IMG/VR virus record: IMGVR_UViG_3300012350_000009
Span: 1 to 23,679 of that record
Strand: one strand, 5' to 3'
Source: a virus
DNA length: 23,679 bases
Both the position numbers and the translations under genes were made by a program. Below the pieces are notes generated by a model. The model saw only the letters and a program-made list of their open reading frames with translations, did no database searches and was not told the DNA's origin. This document shows positions 1 through 4,656 of this stretch, piece by piece. Position 1 is the stretch's first letter. Every line of letters starts with the position of its first letter.

Positions 1-29
1 CCGTCAAGCGTGCGATGCTCGGGGAATGA
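1..29 (+). CDS. 3' end of an unidentified upstream gene
   Basis: An open frame enters at the left edge and ends with TGA at 27-29; only the last eight residues (VKRAMLGE) are visible. Its stop overlaps the ATG of the next gene as ATGA, the usual sign of a translationally coupled operon. Nothing can be said about function. It suggests that the plus-strand operon containing the nuclease gene begins outside the window. The call rests only on the overlap and open frame. Confidence 0.4.
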
Positions 30-310
30 GGCTCCGCGGGCGTACCGACGGCAACCAAGAGGCGATCGTCGACCTGCTGCGTGCGCTTGGGTGCGTCGCG
101 TGGGTCACGTCGAGCATGGGCCATGGCGCGCCCGATCTGGTCATCCGCACGCGGCGCGGGACCGTGCTACTGCTCGAGGTGAAGGACGGCTCCGCTCCCC
201 TCGCGCAACGCAAGCTGACGCCCGACGAGCTGATGTTCGCCGCGCGCTGGGGGGCGTCGTACGTCGTGGTGAGCTCGGCCGCGGACGCCCGGCGCGTCGC
301 CGACTGCTAG
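26..310 (+). CDS. VRR-NUC-type small phage nuclease
   Basis: This 94-residue protein matches the stand-alone VRR-NUC nucleases common in phages, which are PD-(D/E)xK-fold enzymes acting on DNA, probably in replication or recombination. Seen directly: an N-terminal NQEAIVDLLRALG helix (Q11), then GAPDL with Asp37, a strand reading LLLEVKDG that gives the E-x-K pair (Glu51, Lys53), QRKLTPDE, and a C-terminal WGASYVVVSS strand. The length is typical of the phage single-domain form. The start ATG overlaps the stop of the preceding gene; a Shine-Dalgarno at useful spacing is not obvious, so reinitiation is likely. It is convergent with the endolysin gene and their stop codons overlap. Family assignment is firm; the biological role is inferred. 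Confidence 0.85.
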   Translation: MRLRGRTDGNQEAIVDLLRALGCVAWVTSSMGHGAPDLVIRTRRGTVLLLEVKDGSAPLAQRKLTPDELMFAARWGASYVVVSSAADARRVADC

Positions 311-753
311 GGCGACTCGCCCATGCCGGTCCCGCCCCAGGTCGCCAGCCTCTCGCCGGCTCGAACATCGACATGGATCCAGCCAAGATATCTTCCGAGG
401 CCGCCGATCCGAATCACCCCCCGGTCGAATAGCTCGCGGGAGAGCTTGTGCAGCTCGGCCACGCGCTCGACGGTGGGTGACGTCGGGCGCACGTCGGCGG
501 CCCGGCCCTGCACGTGCTGGCTGTTGAGCGCGACTCCACTCACGCCACCGTTCCTGGCCGCGCTGGCGCGCGCCAGCGCCTCGTTGTAGGCGGCAGTCCT
601 ATACCCGCACACGACCTGGATCGGGCCGTCCCAGGCGTCGCGGATGCTGTCGAGCGCCGCGAACAGGGCGGCCAGGCGGTCGGGCACCCAGACGGCCGGG
701 TACGCCTCGCCCGAGTGACAACGCATCTCGTCAATGCTGAAGTAGCGCGACAT
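307..753 (-). CDS. Endolysin, M15-type zinc peptidoglycan peptidase
   Basis: A 148-residue protein with the peptidase M15 (D-Ala-D-Ala carboxypeptidase-like) metal site: SQHVQGRAADV supplies His80 and Asp87, and GWIHVD supplies His127 as third zinc ligand. A VCGYRTAAYNEAL segment at about 48-60 is the conserved core strand/helix of the family. Such enzymes cut peptide cross-links in the cell wall at the end of infection. There is no signal peptide, so release should depend on a holin; a two-helix candidate lies upstream at 3804-4013. I chose the ATG at 753 because it forms TGATG with the stop of the lipoprotein gene and gives the family's typical N-terminus (MSRYFSIDEMRCHSG); an upstream in-frame start at 789 would add 12 unlikely residues. 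It is the last gene of the late operon. Confidence 0.88.
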   Translation of the reverse strand: MSRYFSIDEMRCHSGEAYPAVWVPDRLAALFAALDSIRDAWDGPIQVVCGYRTAAYNEALARASAARNGGVSGVALNSQHVQGRAADVRPTSPTVERVAELHKLSRELFDRGVIRIGGLGRYLGWIHVDVRAGERLATWGGTGMGESP

Positions 754-1310
754 CAGTACACGTACTGCAACCGATACCCCTGGAAGCACCCGCCGCCGGG
801 GATCTCCGAATAGAGCTCAGCGGCCCACAGCCCATTGGGCAGCCCGTAGGAGCCCTTCGGGGCGTACGAGAGCCCGTCGACGTTAACGTGCATGTGCACG
901 TTGAATCCCCAGCCCCAACCCGGCAGGTGCGACCACATCTCGCAGTCCATCGCCTGCGCATTGCCGAGCCAGGTCCCGTGGTTGGACATCACCACCGACG
1001 GGCAGCGTAACTCGACCTCGGACCGGCCGTAGTCGATCGACCCGGGTGCCCACTCCATCAGTCGCGTGGAGCCGTAGTGCAGAGCGTCGCTGTACGCCTG
1101 TGCGATGCCCTGGCGTACATAATAGGTGACGCCGGTGTCAGAACAGGCATAGGTGGCCGTCGCGAAGAAGCCCGGGGCCGACTGCGGTGCCTGGAAGATC
1201 TGCGCCGACGTCAGCGCTGACTCCCTTCGTTCGACGTCGGGCGCGGGACCGCCGCATCCCACGATCGCGAGCGCCACGATTCCCACCACGAACAGCCTGA
1301 TCAAGTTCAT
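753..1310 (-). CDS. Phage-encoded Cys-rich lipoprotein in the lysis cassette
   Basis: A 185-residue protein with a clear lipoprotein signal: positively charged start (MNLIR), hydrophobic core, and lipobox IVGC with the acylated cysteine at residue 19. The mature part has four more cysteines (56, 103, 123, 175), which could form two disulfides in the periplasm, and a Trp/Gly/His-rich stretch at about 130-142 (GWGWGFNVHMHVNV). I do not recognise the family. Its start is preceded by a strong GGGGGGATCT ribosome site that lies inside the last codons of the 52-residue gene, and its ATG overlaps that gene's TGA. Its own stop overlaps the endolysin start. Position suggests a role in outer-membrane disruption (an outer spanin-like part) or in blocking superinfection. 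Both are inferences; it is longer and less Pro-rich than classical Rz1 proteins. Confidence 0.75.
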   Translation of the reverse strand: MNLIRLFVVGIVALAIVGCGGPAPDVERRESALTSAQIFQAPQSAPGFFATATYACSDTGVTYYVRQGIAQAYSDALHYGSTRLMEWAPGSIDYGRSEVELRCPSVVMSNHGTWLGNAQAMDCEMWSHLPGWGWGFNVHMHVNVDGLSYAPKGSYGLPNGLWAAELYSEIPGGGCFQGYRLQYVY

Positions 1311-1405
1311 AGATCCCCCCTGATTGAAATGCCGGCCGCGCCGGAAGTTGATGCCCACACTCCCAGACGCACCGGCCCAATGAACCGGTGCTCGACGGTC
1401 GCCCC
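1307..1405 (-). repeat. Duplicated 3' gene segment, shorter-gene copy
   Basis: Encodes the last 32 residues plus stop of the 52-residue protein; paralogous to 1800-1898 (22 of 32 residues identical). Both copies end in a Gly-Asp pair and stop that contain the next gene's ribosome site and ATGA overlap. Confidence 0.75.
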
Positions 1406-1465
1406 GAAGGTCGCGTACATGACGAACTCCATCGTCTGGTTGTAGCGGGATGGGCCGCCGGTCAT
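1307..1465 (-). CDS. 52-aa small protein, partial paralogue of the spanin-like protein C-terminus
   Basis: This short frame fits exactly between two larger genes: its ATG (1465-1463) overlaps the TGA of the 113-residue gene and its TGA (1309-1307) overlaps the ATG of the lipoprotein gene, both as ATGA. Residues 21-52 (GATVEHRFIG ... GISIRGDL) match the last 32 residues of the 186-residue protein at 1800-2360 in 22 of 32 positions. Residues 13-22 (EFVMYATFGA) repeat a segment of the 45-residue frame at 2764-2901. It therefore looks like a chimera of two neighbouring genes. The final Arg-Gly-Asp codons contain the ribosome binding site of the next gene, so part of its value may be translational coupling. 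No membrane segment or signal is present. Function unknown. Confidence 0.6.
   Translation of the reverse strand: MTGGPSRYNQTMEFVMYATFGATVEHRFIGPVRLGVWASTSGAAGISIRGDL
1397..1430. repeat. 34-bp direct repeat, copy 1
   Basis: Thirty-four bases shared with 2800-2833 with two mismatches; both encode EFVMYATFG on the minus strand in small ORFs (52 and 45 residues). The pair suggests a local duplication and recombination within the lysis cassette. Confidence 0.8.
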
Positions 1466-1803
1466 AGGGCCGCCAATCGAACCAGTACATCGGCCGACGT
1501 GTGGCCGTCAAACTCGGGGACCAGGCCGCCCCAGTTCGCGAAGTTGGCGTCGTCCCATTTCGACAACGGCAGGTGATAGGTGATCTGCGCCCCCGGCTCG
1601 ACGCCAACTCCGAGCACGAACCATCCAGGGAAGCTCGTCCCATCGGAGTGCGTCTTGCTTCGCCATACGATGAAATCACGCGCAGCCAGCGACCGGCAGA
1701 GTGCCAGATAGAGCGTGATTCGGTGGTCGTAGAGCTCGGCGAATGTGTGGTAGCCGTCTGACACGTCTACGCCGTCCGGAATCTTAATGGTTACTTTACT
1801 CAT
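1462..1803 (-). CDS. Conserved phage protein with HSDG / ITYHLP / DGHTSADV motifs
   Basis: The 113-residue product resembles a family of phage hypothetical proteins that I know by its motifs rather than by a function. Seen here are GYHTFAELYDHRITLYLAL (17-35), WRSKTHSDG (47-55), WFVLGVG (61-67), ITYHLP (74-79) and a C-terminal FDGHTSADVLVRL (98-110); relatives usually read WDGHT. The many conserved His, Asp and Trp residues suggest binding or catalysis, but no activity is established to my knowledge. ATG at 1803 was chosen because it overlaps the TGA of the preceding gene (ATGA) and is preceded by GAGGGG at good spacing. The frame is open further upstream only because the DNA is GC-rich. Confidence 0.8.
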   Translation of the reverse strand: MSKVTIKIPDGVDVSDGYHTFAELYDHRITLYLALCRSLAARDFIVWRSKTHSDGTSFPGWFVLGVGVEPGAQITYHLPLSKWDDANFANWGGLVPEFDGHTSADVLVRLAAL

Positions 1804-1898
1804 ATGTCGCCCCTCAGTGAAATACCCACGGACCCCGACGTACTTCCCCAAATTCCCAGACTCAGTGCGCCGATGAACCGATGCTCGACGGACGCACC
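1800..1898 (-). repeat. Duplicated 3' gene segment, spanin-like gene copy
   Basis: C-terminal segment of the 186-residue spanin-like protein; counterpart of 1307-1405. Confidence 0.75.
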
Positions 1899-2360
1899 GA
1901 GCACCGCGGGGCCCCAGATCGTGACCGCCTTCGAGCCGAACAGTTGCGCGCCGGGCATCAGCGACACGGACCAGTTCGGCCGCACGGGCGTCGCGGTGTG
2001 CAGCTCGACCGTCTGGGTCCGGACGTCCACCGCGCGGTCCTGCGTGCCGCTGGCGTGAGCCTGCTTCGTCTCGTGCGTGTCCATGTCGGTCGCGGCGCGC
2101 GTGGTCGTCTCGGCCTCCGTGATGCCGCCCGGCATCCATCGGTAGCGGGTCACCGTGATGGTGCGTACCTTCGCTTCGACGGCCTTCGCTTCGGCCACGT
2201 CGTGCACGGTGACGGTCTTGAGCCTTTCGACCTGGACCGTTTCGGTTCGCACCTTGTCGACGGTGACCACCTGGGGCGTGCGCGAGTACCGTCCGCCGAG
2301 AAACGCGACGAGGAGCACCGCGAGGGCGGCGCCGGCGATGATGGCGCGGCGGCGGGTCAA
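1800..2360 (-). CDS. Membrane-anchored coiled-coil protein, inner-spanin candidate
   Basis: A 186-residue protein with an Arg-rich N-terminus and one membrane segment at about 6-22 (IIAGAALAVLLVAFLGG), so an N-in, C-out topology. It continues with a heptad-like, Val/Thr/Glu/Lys-rich stretch (30-120) and ends in a Gly-rich, beta-prone tail (129-186: SVSLMPGAQLFG, GASVEHRFIG, LGIWGSTSGSVGISLRGDI). A single N-terminal helix, periplasmic helical region and position beside the endolysin fit an Rz-like inner spanin, which joins inner and outer membranes during lysis; this is inference from layout. The start is TTG at 2360, eight bases after a GGAG, and overlaps the TGA of the upstream 31-residue gene (TTGA). 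Its stop overlaps the next ATG. Its last 32 residues are duplicated at 1307-1405. Confidence 0.7.
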   Translation of the reverse strand: MTRRRAIIAGAALAVLLVAFLGGRYSRTPQVVTVDKVRTETVQVERLKTVTVHDVAEAKAVEAKVRTITVTRYRWMPGGITEAETTTRAATDMDTHETKQAHASGTQDRAVDVRTQTVELHTATPVRPNWSVSLMPGAQLFGSKAVTIWGPAVLGASVEHRFIGALSLGIWGSTSGSVGISLRGDI

Positions 2361-2452
2361 CGAAGCTTCTCCATCCGCTCAAGCCACGGCCCGACGTACA
2401 TGCCGAGGATGAAGCAGCCCGCCCCGATGCAGTAGCCCGCGAATGCGCTCAC
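2357..2452 (-). CDS. 31-aa single-helix membrane peptide
   Basis: This frame is locked between neighbours: GTG at 2452-2450 overlaps the TGA of the 95-residue gene (GTGA) and TGA at 2359-2357 overlaps the TTG of the spanin-like gene (TTGA). An AGGAG lies about ten bases before the GTG. The product is one hydrophobic helix (FAGYCIGAGCFILGMYVGPWL, 4-23 or so, with two Cys) followed by a charged tail LERMEKLR. A short membrane peptide at this place could be a holin, antiholin or pinholin partner; that is inference only. Codon choice is GC-rich like its neighbours. Confidence 0.6.
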   Translation of the reverse strand: MSAFAGYCIGAGCFILGMYVGPWLERMEKLR

Positions 2453-2736
2453 CGGCCGTCGTCTCCTGGCTTACGGTCAGAGTCCCAACAGCTCACGCCC
2501 CCGCCGGCTGTGTGCTGAATGACCTTGCCGAGTCGCATGCGCGCATCTTCGAAGTGGCGGACGGCGAGCATGGCTTGCGCCGCCGCTTCGCCGCTGACCT
2601 TCTTTTCGGTGACCAGCGCACGAACGTAGTGTTCAATGTCGAGGGCCTGGGCGCGCCAGCGGTTGCAGGCGTCCTCCAAGGTGGGGGCCATCGGAGGAAT
2701 GGTCTCGTTATTTGGCGTTGCCTGACTGTCGTTCAT
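2449..2736 (-). CDS. Small helical phage protein of unknown function
   Basis: A 95-residue protein with a polar N-terminus (MNDSQATPNNETIPP), a mostly helical middle (DACNRWRAQALDIEHYVRAL, 23-42, then a Glu/Ala/Lys-rich helix and AVRHFEDARMRLGKVIQ, 58-74) and a Gly-rich tail containing GGGVSCWDSD. There is no signal peptide or membrane helix. The start is well supported: AAGGAGA seven bases upstream of ATG. I do not recognise the family with confidence. It sits between two sets of tiny membrane-peptide genes, a place where phages often keep lysis regulators or host-interaction proteins. Confidence 0.7.
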   Translation of the reverse strand: MNDSQATPNNETIPPMAPTLEDACNRWRAQALDIEHYVRALVTEKKVSGEAAAQAMLAVRHFEDARMRLGKVIQHTAGGGVSCWDSDRKPGDDGR

Positions 2737-2763
2737 GCTGGTCTCCTTGGTTGTCGGTTTCGA

Positions 2764-2901
2764 TCACGCTCGCACCCACGCCCGGGCCATCCGCGCCGCG
2801 GTCGTCCCGAAGGTCGCATACATGACGAACTCCTGATTTGACACGGGTGGCCACGCCAGCATCAGCGCGAGGGCATTGCCCCATGCGTCGGCGAGCGTCA
2901 T
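2764..2901 (-). CDS. 45-aa small protein, weakly hydrophobic
   Basis: The ATG at 2901-2899 overlaps the TGA of the 23-residue gene as ATGA, and the frame runs to TGA at 2766-2764. The product has a hydrophobic N-terminal half (LADAWGNALALMLAWPPV, 3-20), then EFVMYATFGTT and an Arg/Ala-rich amphipathic end (ARMARAWVRA). The EFVMYATFG segment and 34 bases of DNA around it recur at 1397-1430 inside the 52-residue gene. No Shine-Dalgarno is seen, so expression would need coupling. It may be a real small gene or the remnant of a duplicated one. Confidence 0.45.
   Translation of the reverse strand: MTLADAWGNALALMLAWPPVSNQEFVMYATFGTTAARMARAWVRA
2800..2833. repeat. 34-bp direct repeat, copy 2
   Basis: Second copy of the 34-bp repeat at 1397-1430, lying inside the 45-residue frame; the mismatches are a C/T and a G/A. 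Confidence 0.8.
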
Positions 2902-2969
2902 GGGCGGTACCTTGGCAACAAGAACGCCACGACGATCGACACCAGGCCGATGGCGAGCACGTGGATCAT
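2898..2969 (-). CDS. 23-aa membrane peptide
   Basis: ATG at 2969-2967 overlaps the TGA of the 91-residue gene (ATGA), and TGA at 2900-2898 overlaps the ATG of the 45-residue frame (ATGA). The product, MIHVLAIGLVSIVVAFLLPR followed by YRP, is almost entirely one membrane helix with a basic end. Exact overlaps on both sides in a crowded operon are the main evidence that it is translated. A lysis-timing or holin-partner role is possible but unproven. Confidence 0.5.
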   Translation of the reverse strand: MIHVLAIGLVSIVVAFLLPRYRP

Positions 2970-3241
2970 CTCTCGACCCCGTACTTGTCGCACAGCCGCG
3001 CCATGGCGGTCCGGTGCGCCTCCATCCGCTCGGTCTCTCGGAACGCGCTCTCGCTCACGACGTAGCTCCGTTCGATCGTGACCACGGCGGCCAACAACGC
3101 GCGGAAGTCCTCGACTGGGATGCAGTTCGGCCGGTCGACCTTCGTGGGGGTCTCGTGCTCATCGAAATCGGCTTCAATCTCGCTGTCCGCTGGGATATAG
3201 AGTTCATCATCGGCCACGGAGCCACCGCCACCATAATACAC
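2966..3241 (-). CDS. Acidic small phage protein, unknown
   Basis: Up to 91 residues. The N-terminal half is strongly acidic (ADDELYIPADSEIEADFDEHE, about 10-30). The C-terminal half looks helical (EDFRALLAAVVTIERSYVV, then SAFRETERMEAHRTAMARLCDKYGVER). No signal or membrane segment is present. Two GTG starts are possible, at 3241 (as given) and at 3217, which begins VADDELYIP; neither has a clear ribosome binding site. The first overlaps the upstream gene by 35 bases and the second by 11. The stop overlaps the next ATG as ATGA. Family not recognised. Confidence 0.55.
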   Translation of the reverse strand: MYYGGGGSVADDELYIPADSEIEADFDEHETPTKVDRPNCIPVEDFRALLAAVVTIERSYVVSESAFRETERMEAHRTAMARLCDKYGVER

Positions 3242-3530
3242 GGTCCGGGGGCGCGAAGGGCGTTACGCCCGCCTCGGCGAGTAGGTGGTCGGCGCACGCC
3301 CGCATGTCTTCGCTCAACTCTACGATCTGCCGGGCGAGGCCAGCGATCTCAGCCGATCGACGGTCGCTTGCAACCGAATCGATGAGCCTCGCAGCCTCTC
3401 CGAGAGCTGTCGCGCAGCGTGCCGCGTGAAGGGCTGCGTTTGCGAGTGCTCGTCGGTGGCTGCTGGAGCGGCCTCGGAAGACACGATCCCACAGGCCGGA
3501 AGTGCGATCGATGGGGTATTCCTCATTCAC
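3207..3530 (-). CDS. Ala-rich helical small protein, unknown
   Basis: Starting at GTG 3530 the product has 107 residues. A basic N-terminal part (RVFRGRSSSHRRALANAA) is followed by Ala/Arg/Glu-rich helices (LGEAARLIDSVASDRRSAEIAGLARQIVELSEDMRACADHLLAEAG), which look like a helical hairpin or coiled coil. GTG 3530 is preceded by GAAAGG and overlaps the previous gene by eight bases. A TTG at 3563 is in the same frame but less likely. A competing frame, 3320-3526, has an ATGA overlap but an unconvincing protein composition, so I prefer this one. Function unknown. Confidence 0.5.
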   Translation of the reverse strand: MNEEYPIDRTSGLWDRVFRGRSSSHRRALANAALHAARCATALGEAARLIDSVASDRRSAEIAGLARQIVELSEDMRACADHLLAEAGVTPFAPPDRVLWWRWLRGR

Positions 3531-3786
3531 GCGCAGCCTTTCGTTTCTTCGGTTGAGCCGCAAGGATCCGCGCCTCGCTGGCGGTCACCTTTTCGTCCAC
3601 GTACCGCTTCATCTCGTCGGCGCCCTTGGCCACGTCCCATTTGACGTTGTCGACCTTTGTGCCGATGGCGGTCTCGACGCCCTTGAGCTGCTCCGACGTC
3701 ACGCCCCCCCAGTGGGTCGAGATGTAGCCGGCCGTGCTCGTGGCGATCGTCATCGCCCCGCCGATGAGAGTGGCCTTCCAGGTCAT
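3523..3786 (-). CDS. Small N-terminally hydrophobic protein, possible holin-associated
   Basis: An 87-residue protein with a weakly hydrophobic, Gly/Ala/Thr-rich N-terminus (ATLIGGAMTIATSTAGYIS, about 5-23), then a mostly helical polar region (SEQLKGVETAIGTKVDN, DEMKRYVDEKVTASEARILA), and a very basic end (PKKRKAARE). One membrane helix plus a cytoplasmic helix would fit a holin-associated protein, but that is inference. The ATG at 3786 follows the stop of the two-helix protein by 17 bases. No strong ribosome site is seen. Confidence 0.55.
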   Translation of the reverse strand: MTWKATLIGGAMTIATSTAGYISTHWGGVTSEQLKGVETAIGTKVDNVKWDVAKGADEMKRYVDEKVTASEARILAAQPKKRKAARE

Positions 3787-3803
3787 TGAGCGCGAATCGT
3801 CGG

Positions 3804-4013
3804 TCACGACGCGGGCGGGTCCTTCCTGGGAGCCTCGGAGATTGGTCGCGTAACTGATTGCATGAACATGCCGACAGCGCCGCACACTACGGCGATTACC
3901 TGGATGGCCAGCTGATAGTGGGTGGTACCCAGGCCGATGCCCTGGAGCGTGACGCCCGCTCCCGCGATCGACAGGCCCAGCGCGGAGAGGATTCGGTCAG
4001 ATCGGGAGGTCAT
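3804..4013 (-). CDS. Two-helix small membrane protein, holin candidate
   Basis: A 69-residue protein with a short charged N-terminus (MTSRSDR), membrane helix 1 at about 8-30 (ILSALGLSIAGAGVTLQGIG), a brief polar turn, helix 2 at about 34-52 (QLAIQVIAVVCGAVGMFM) and a charged C-terminal tail (PRKDPPAS). Size and topology match small phage holins, which form the membrane lesions that release a signal-less endolysin such as the one at 307-753. The ATG at 4013 has a good GAGGAG five bases upstream, overlapping the stop region of the preceding 15-residue mini-ORF. An alternative is an unrelated small membrane protein. Confidence 0.65.
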   Translation of the reverse strand: MTSRSDRILSALGLSIAGAGVTLQGIGLGTTHYQLAIQVIAVVCGAVGMFMQSVTRPISEAPRKDPPAS

Positions 4014-4021
4014 GTGGCTCC

Positions 4022-4069
4022 TCAATTCGTCGAGATTTCGCGGAAGATCCTGTCGCGGTCGTCGGCCAT
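4022..4069 (-). CDS. 15-aa mini-ORF repeating the N-terminus of the upstream gene
   Basis: ATG at 4069 shares its A with the TAA of the upstream 195-residue gene (TAATG), and the frame ends at TGA 4024-4022. The peptide is MADDRDRIFREISTN. Eleven of its first 13 residues equal the start of the upstream protein (MADDRDRVFREVS), while the DNA differs mostly at third codon positions. The next gene's GAGGAG follows immediately. It is either the stump of a duplicated gene or a coupling leader for the holin candidate; whether it is translated is unknown. Confidence 0.4.
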   Translation of the reverse strand: MADDRDRIFREISTN

Positions 4070-4656
4070 TATGCCGGCACCCCCCACAATTCATAATTGA
4101 AGTCCCACGTGCCGGCGCCGAACTTCACGAATGTCAGCCCCGTCACGTCGTTGGTCGTATCTGCGTTGATTCCGGTCTGGTCCTGCGCCTGGTTAGTGTC
4201 CTGTAGGATGCAGCTGCTCTTGAAGAACTTGATCTTGGGAGCGGCGGGGATTTCGAAATTCCATACCCCAGAGGCGACGTTCGTGCCGTTCCAGCCGAAG
4301 AAGATCCCCGCGCGTGCGCCCGCGTTCTCCGACACCGAGGCTGCCGTCACGAGGGTCTGGCGGCACGACCAGGCGCCAACAAGCCCGACCGCGGTGATCG
4401 TGGACAGCCCCGACGAGCCGGTCTGCGCCGTCTGCTGGATTTTCAGTTGTAGCGCCCGGTAGGTCCTGGCGACCCACGTAGCGGTGTTGTAGTCCGTGGT
4501 TTGCCCTGCCACGGTAGCCGCCTGAATCAGGACTGGCACCGACAGCCTGCCTGGTGCAATCCCCGTGTTCACAAGGCAATTGCTATCGACCAGCGCGAAC
4601 TCTCGCGTGCCCGTGGCGCTGACTTCTCGAAATACCCTGTCTCGGTCATCTGCCAT
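4069..4656 (-). CDS. Unrecognised late protein, possibly virion-associated
   Basis: A 195-residue protein that begins MADDRDRVFREVSATGTRE. The rest is rich in Thr, Ala, Gly, Asn and aromatic residues and looks beta-structured (for example LVGAWSCRQTLVTAASVSENAGARAG, FFGWNGTNVASGVWNFEIPAA, GAGTWDFNYELWGVPA), as expected for a tail appendage or capsid accessory protein. No signal or membrane segment is seen. Its ATG lies 11 bases inside the end of the 550-residue gene, so it is probably co-translated with the putative ejection proteins. Family not recognised. Its first codons are repeated just downstream at 4022-4069. Confidence 0.6.
   Translation of the reverse strand: MADDRDRVFREVSATGTREFALVDSNCLVNTGIAPGRLSVPVLIQAATVAGQTTDYNTATWVARTYRALQLKIQQTAQTGSSGLSTITAVGLVGAWSCRQTLVTAASVSENAGARAGIFFGWNGTNVASGVWNFEIPAAPKIKFFKSSCILQDTNQAQDQTGINADTTNDVTGLTFVKFGAGTWDFNYELWGVPA

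Noticed and set aside
1462-2382. 306-codon minus-strand frame including the 113-residue gene
   Set aside because: The part upstream of 1803 is an Arg/His/Gly-rich shadow of the spanin-like gene; the real start is the ATGA-coupled ATG at 1803.
3320-3526. 68-codon minus-strand frame starting with an ATGA overlap
   Set aside because: The overlap is attractive, but the product is Ser/Pro/Arg-rich without structure, while the alternative frame 3207-3530 gives coherent helices. Third-position G+C is similar in both, so some doubt remains.
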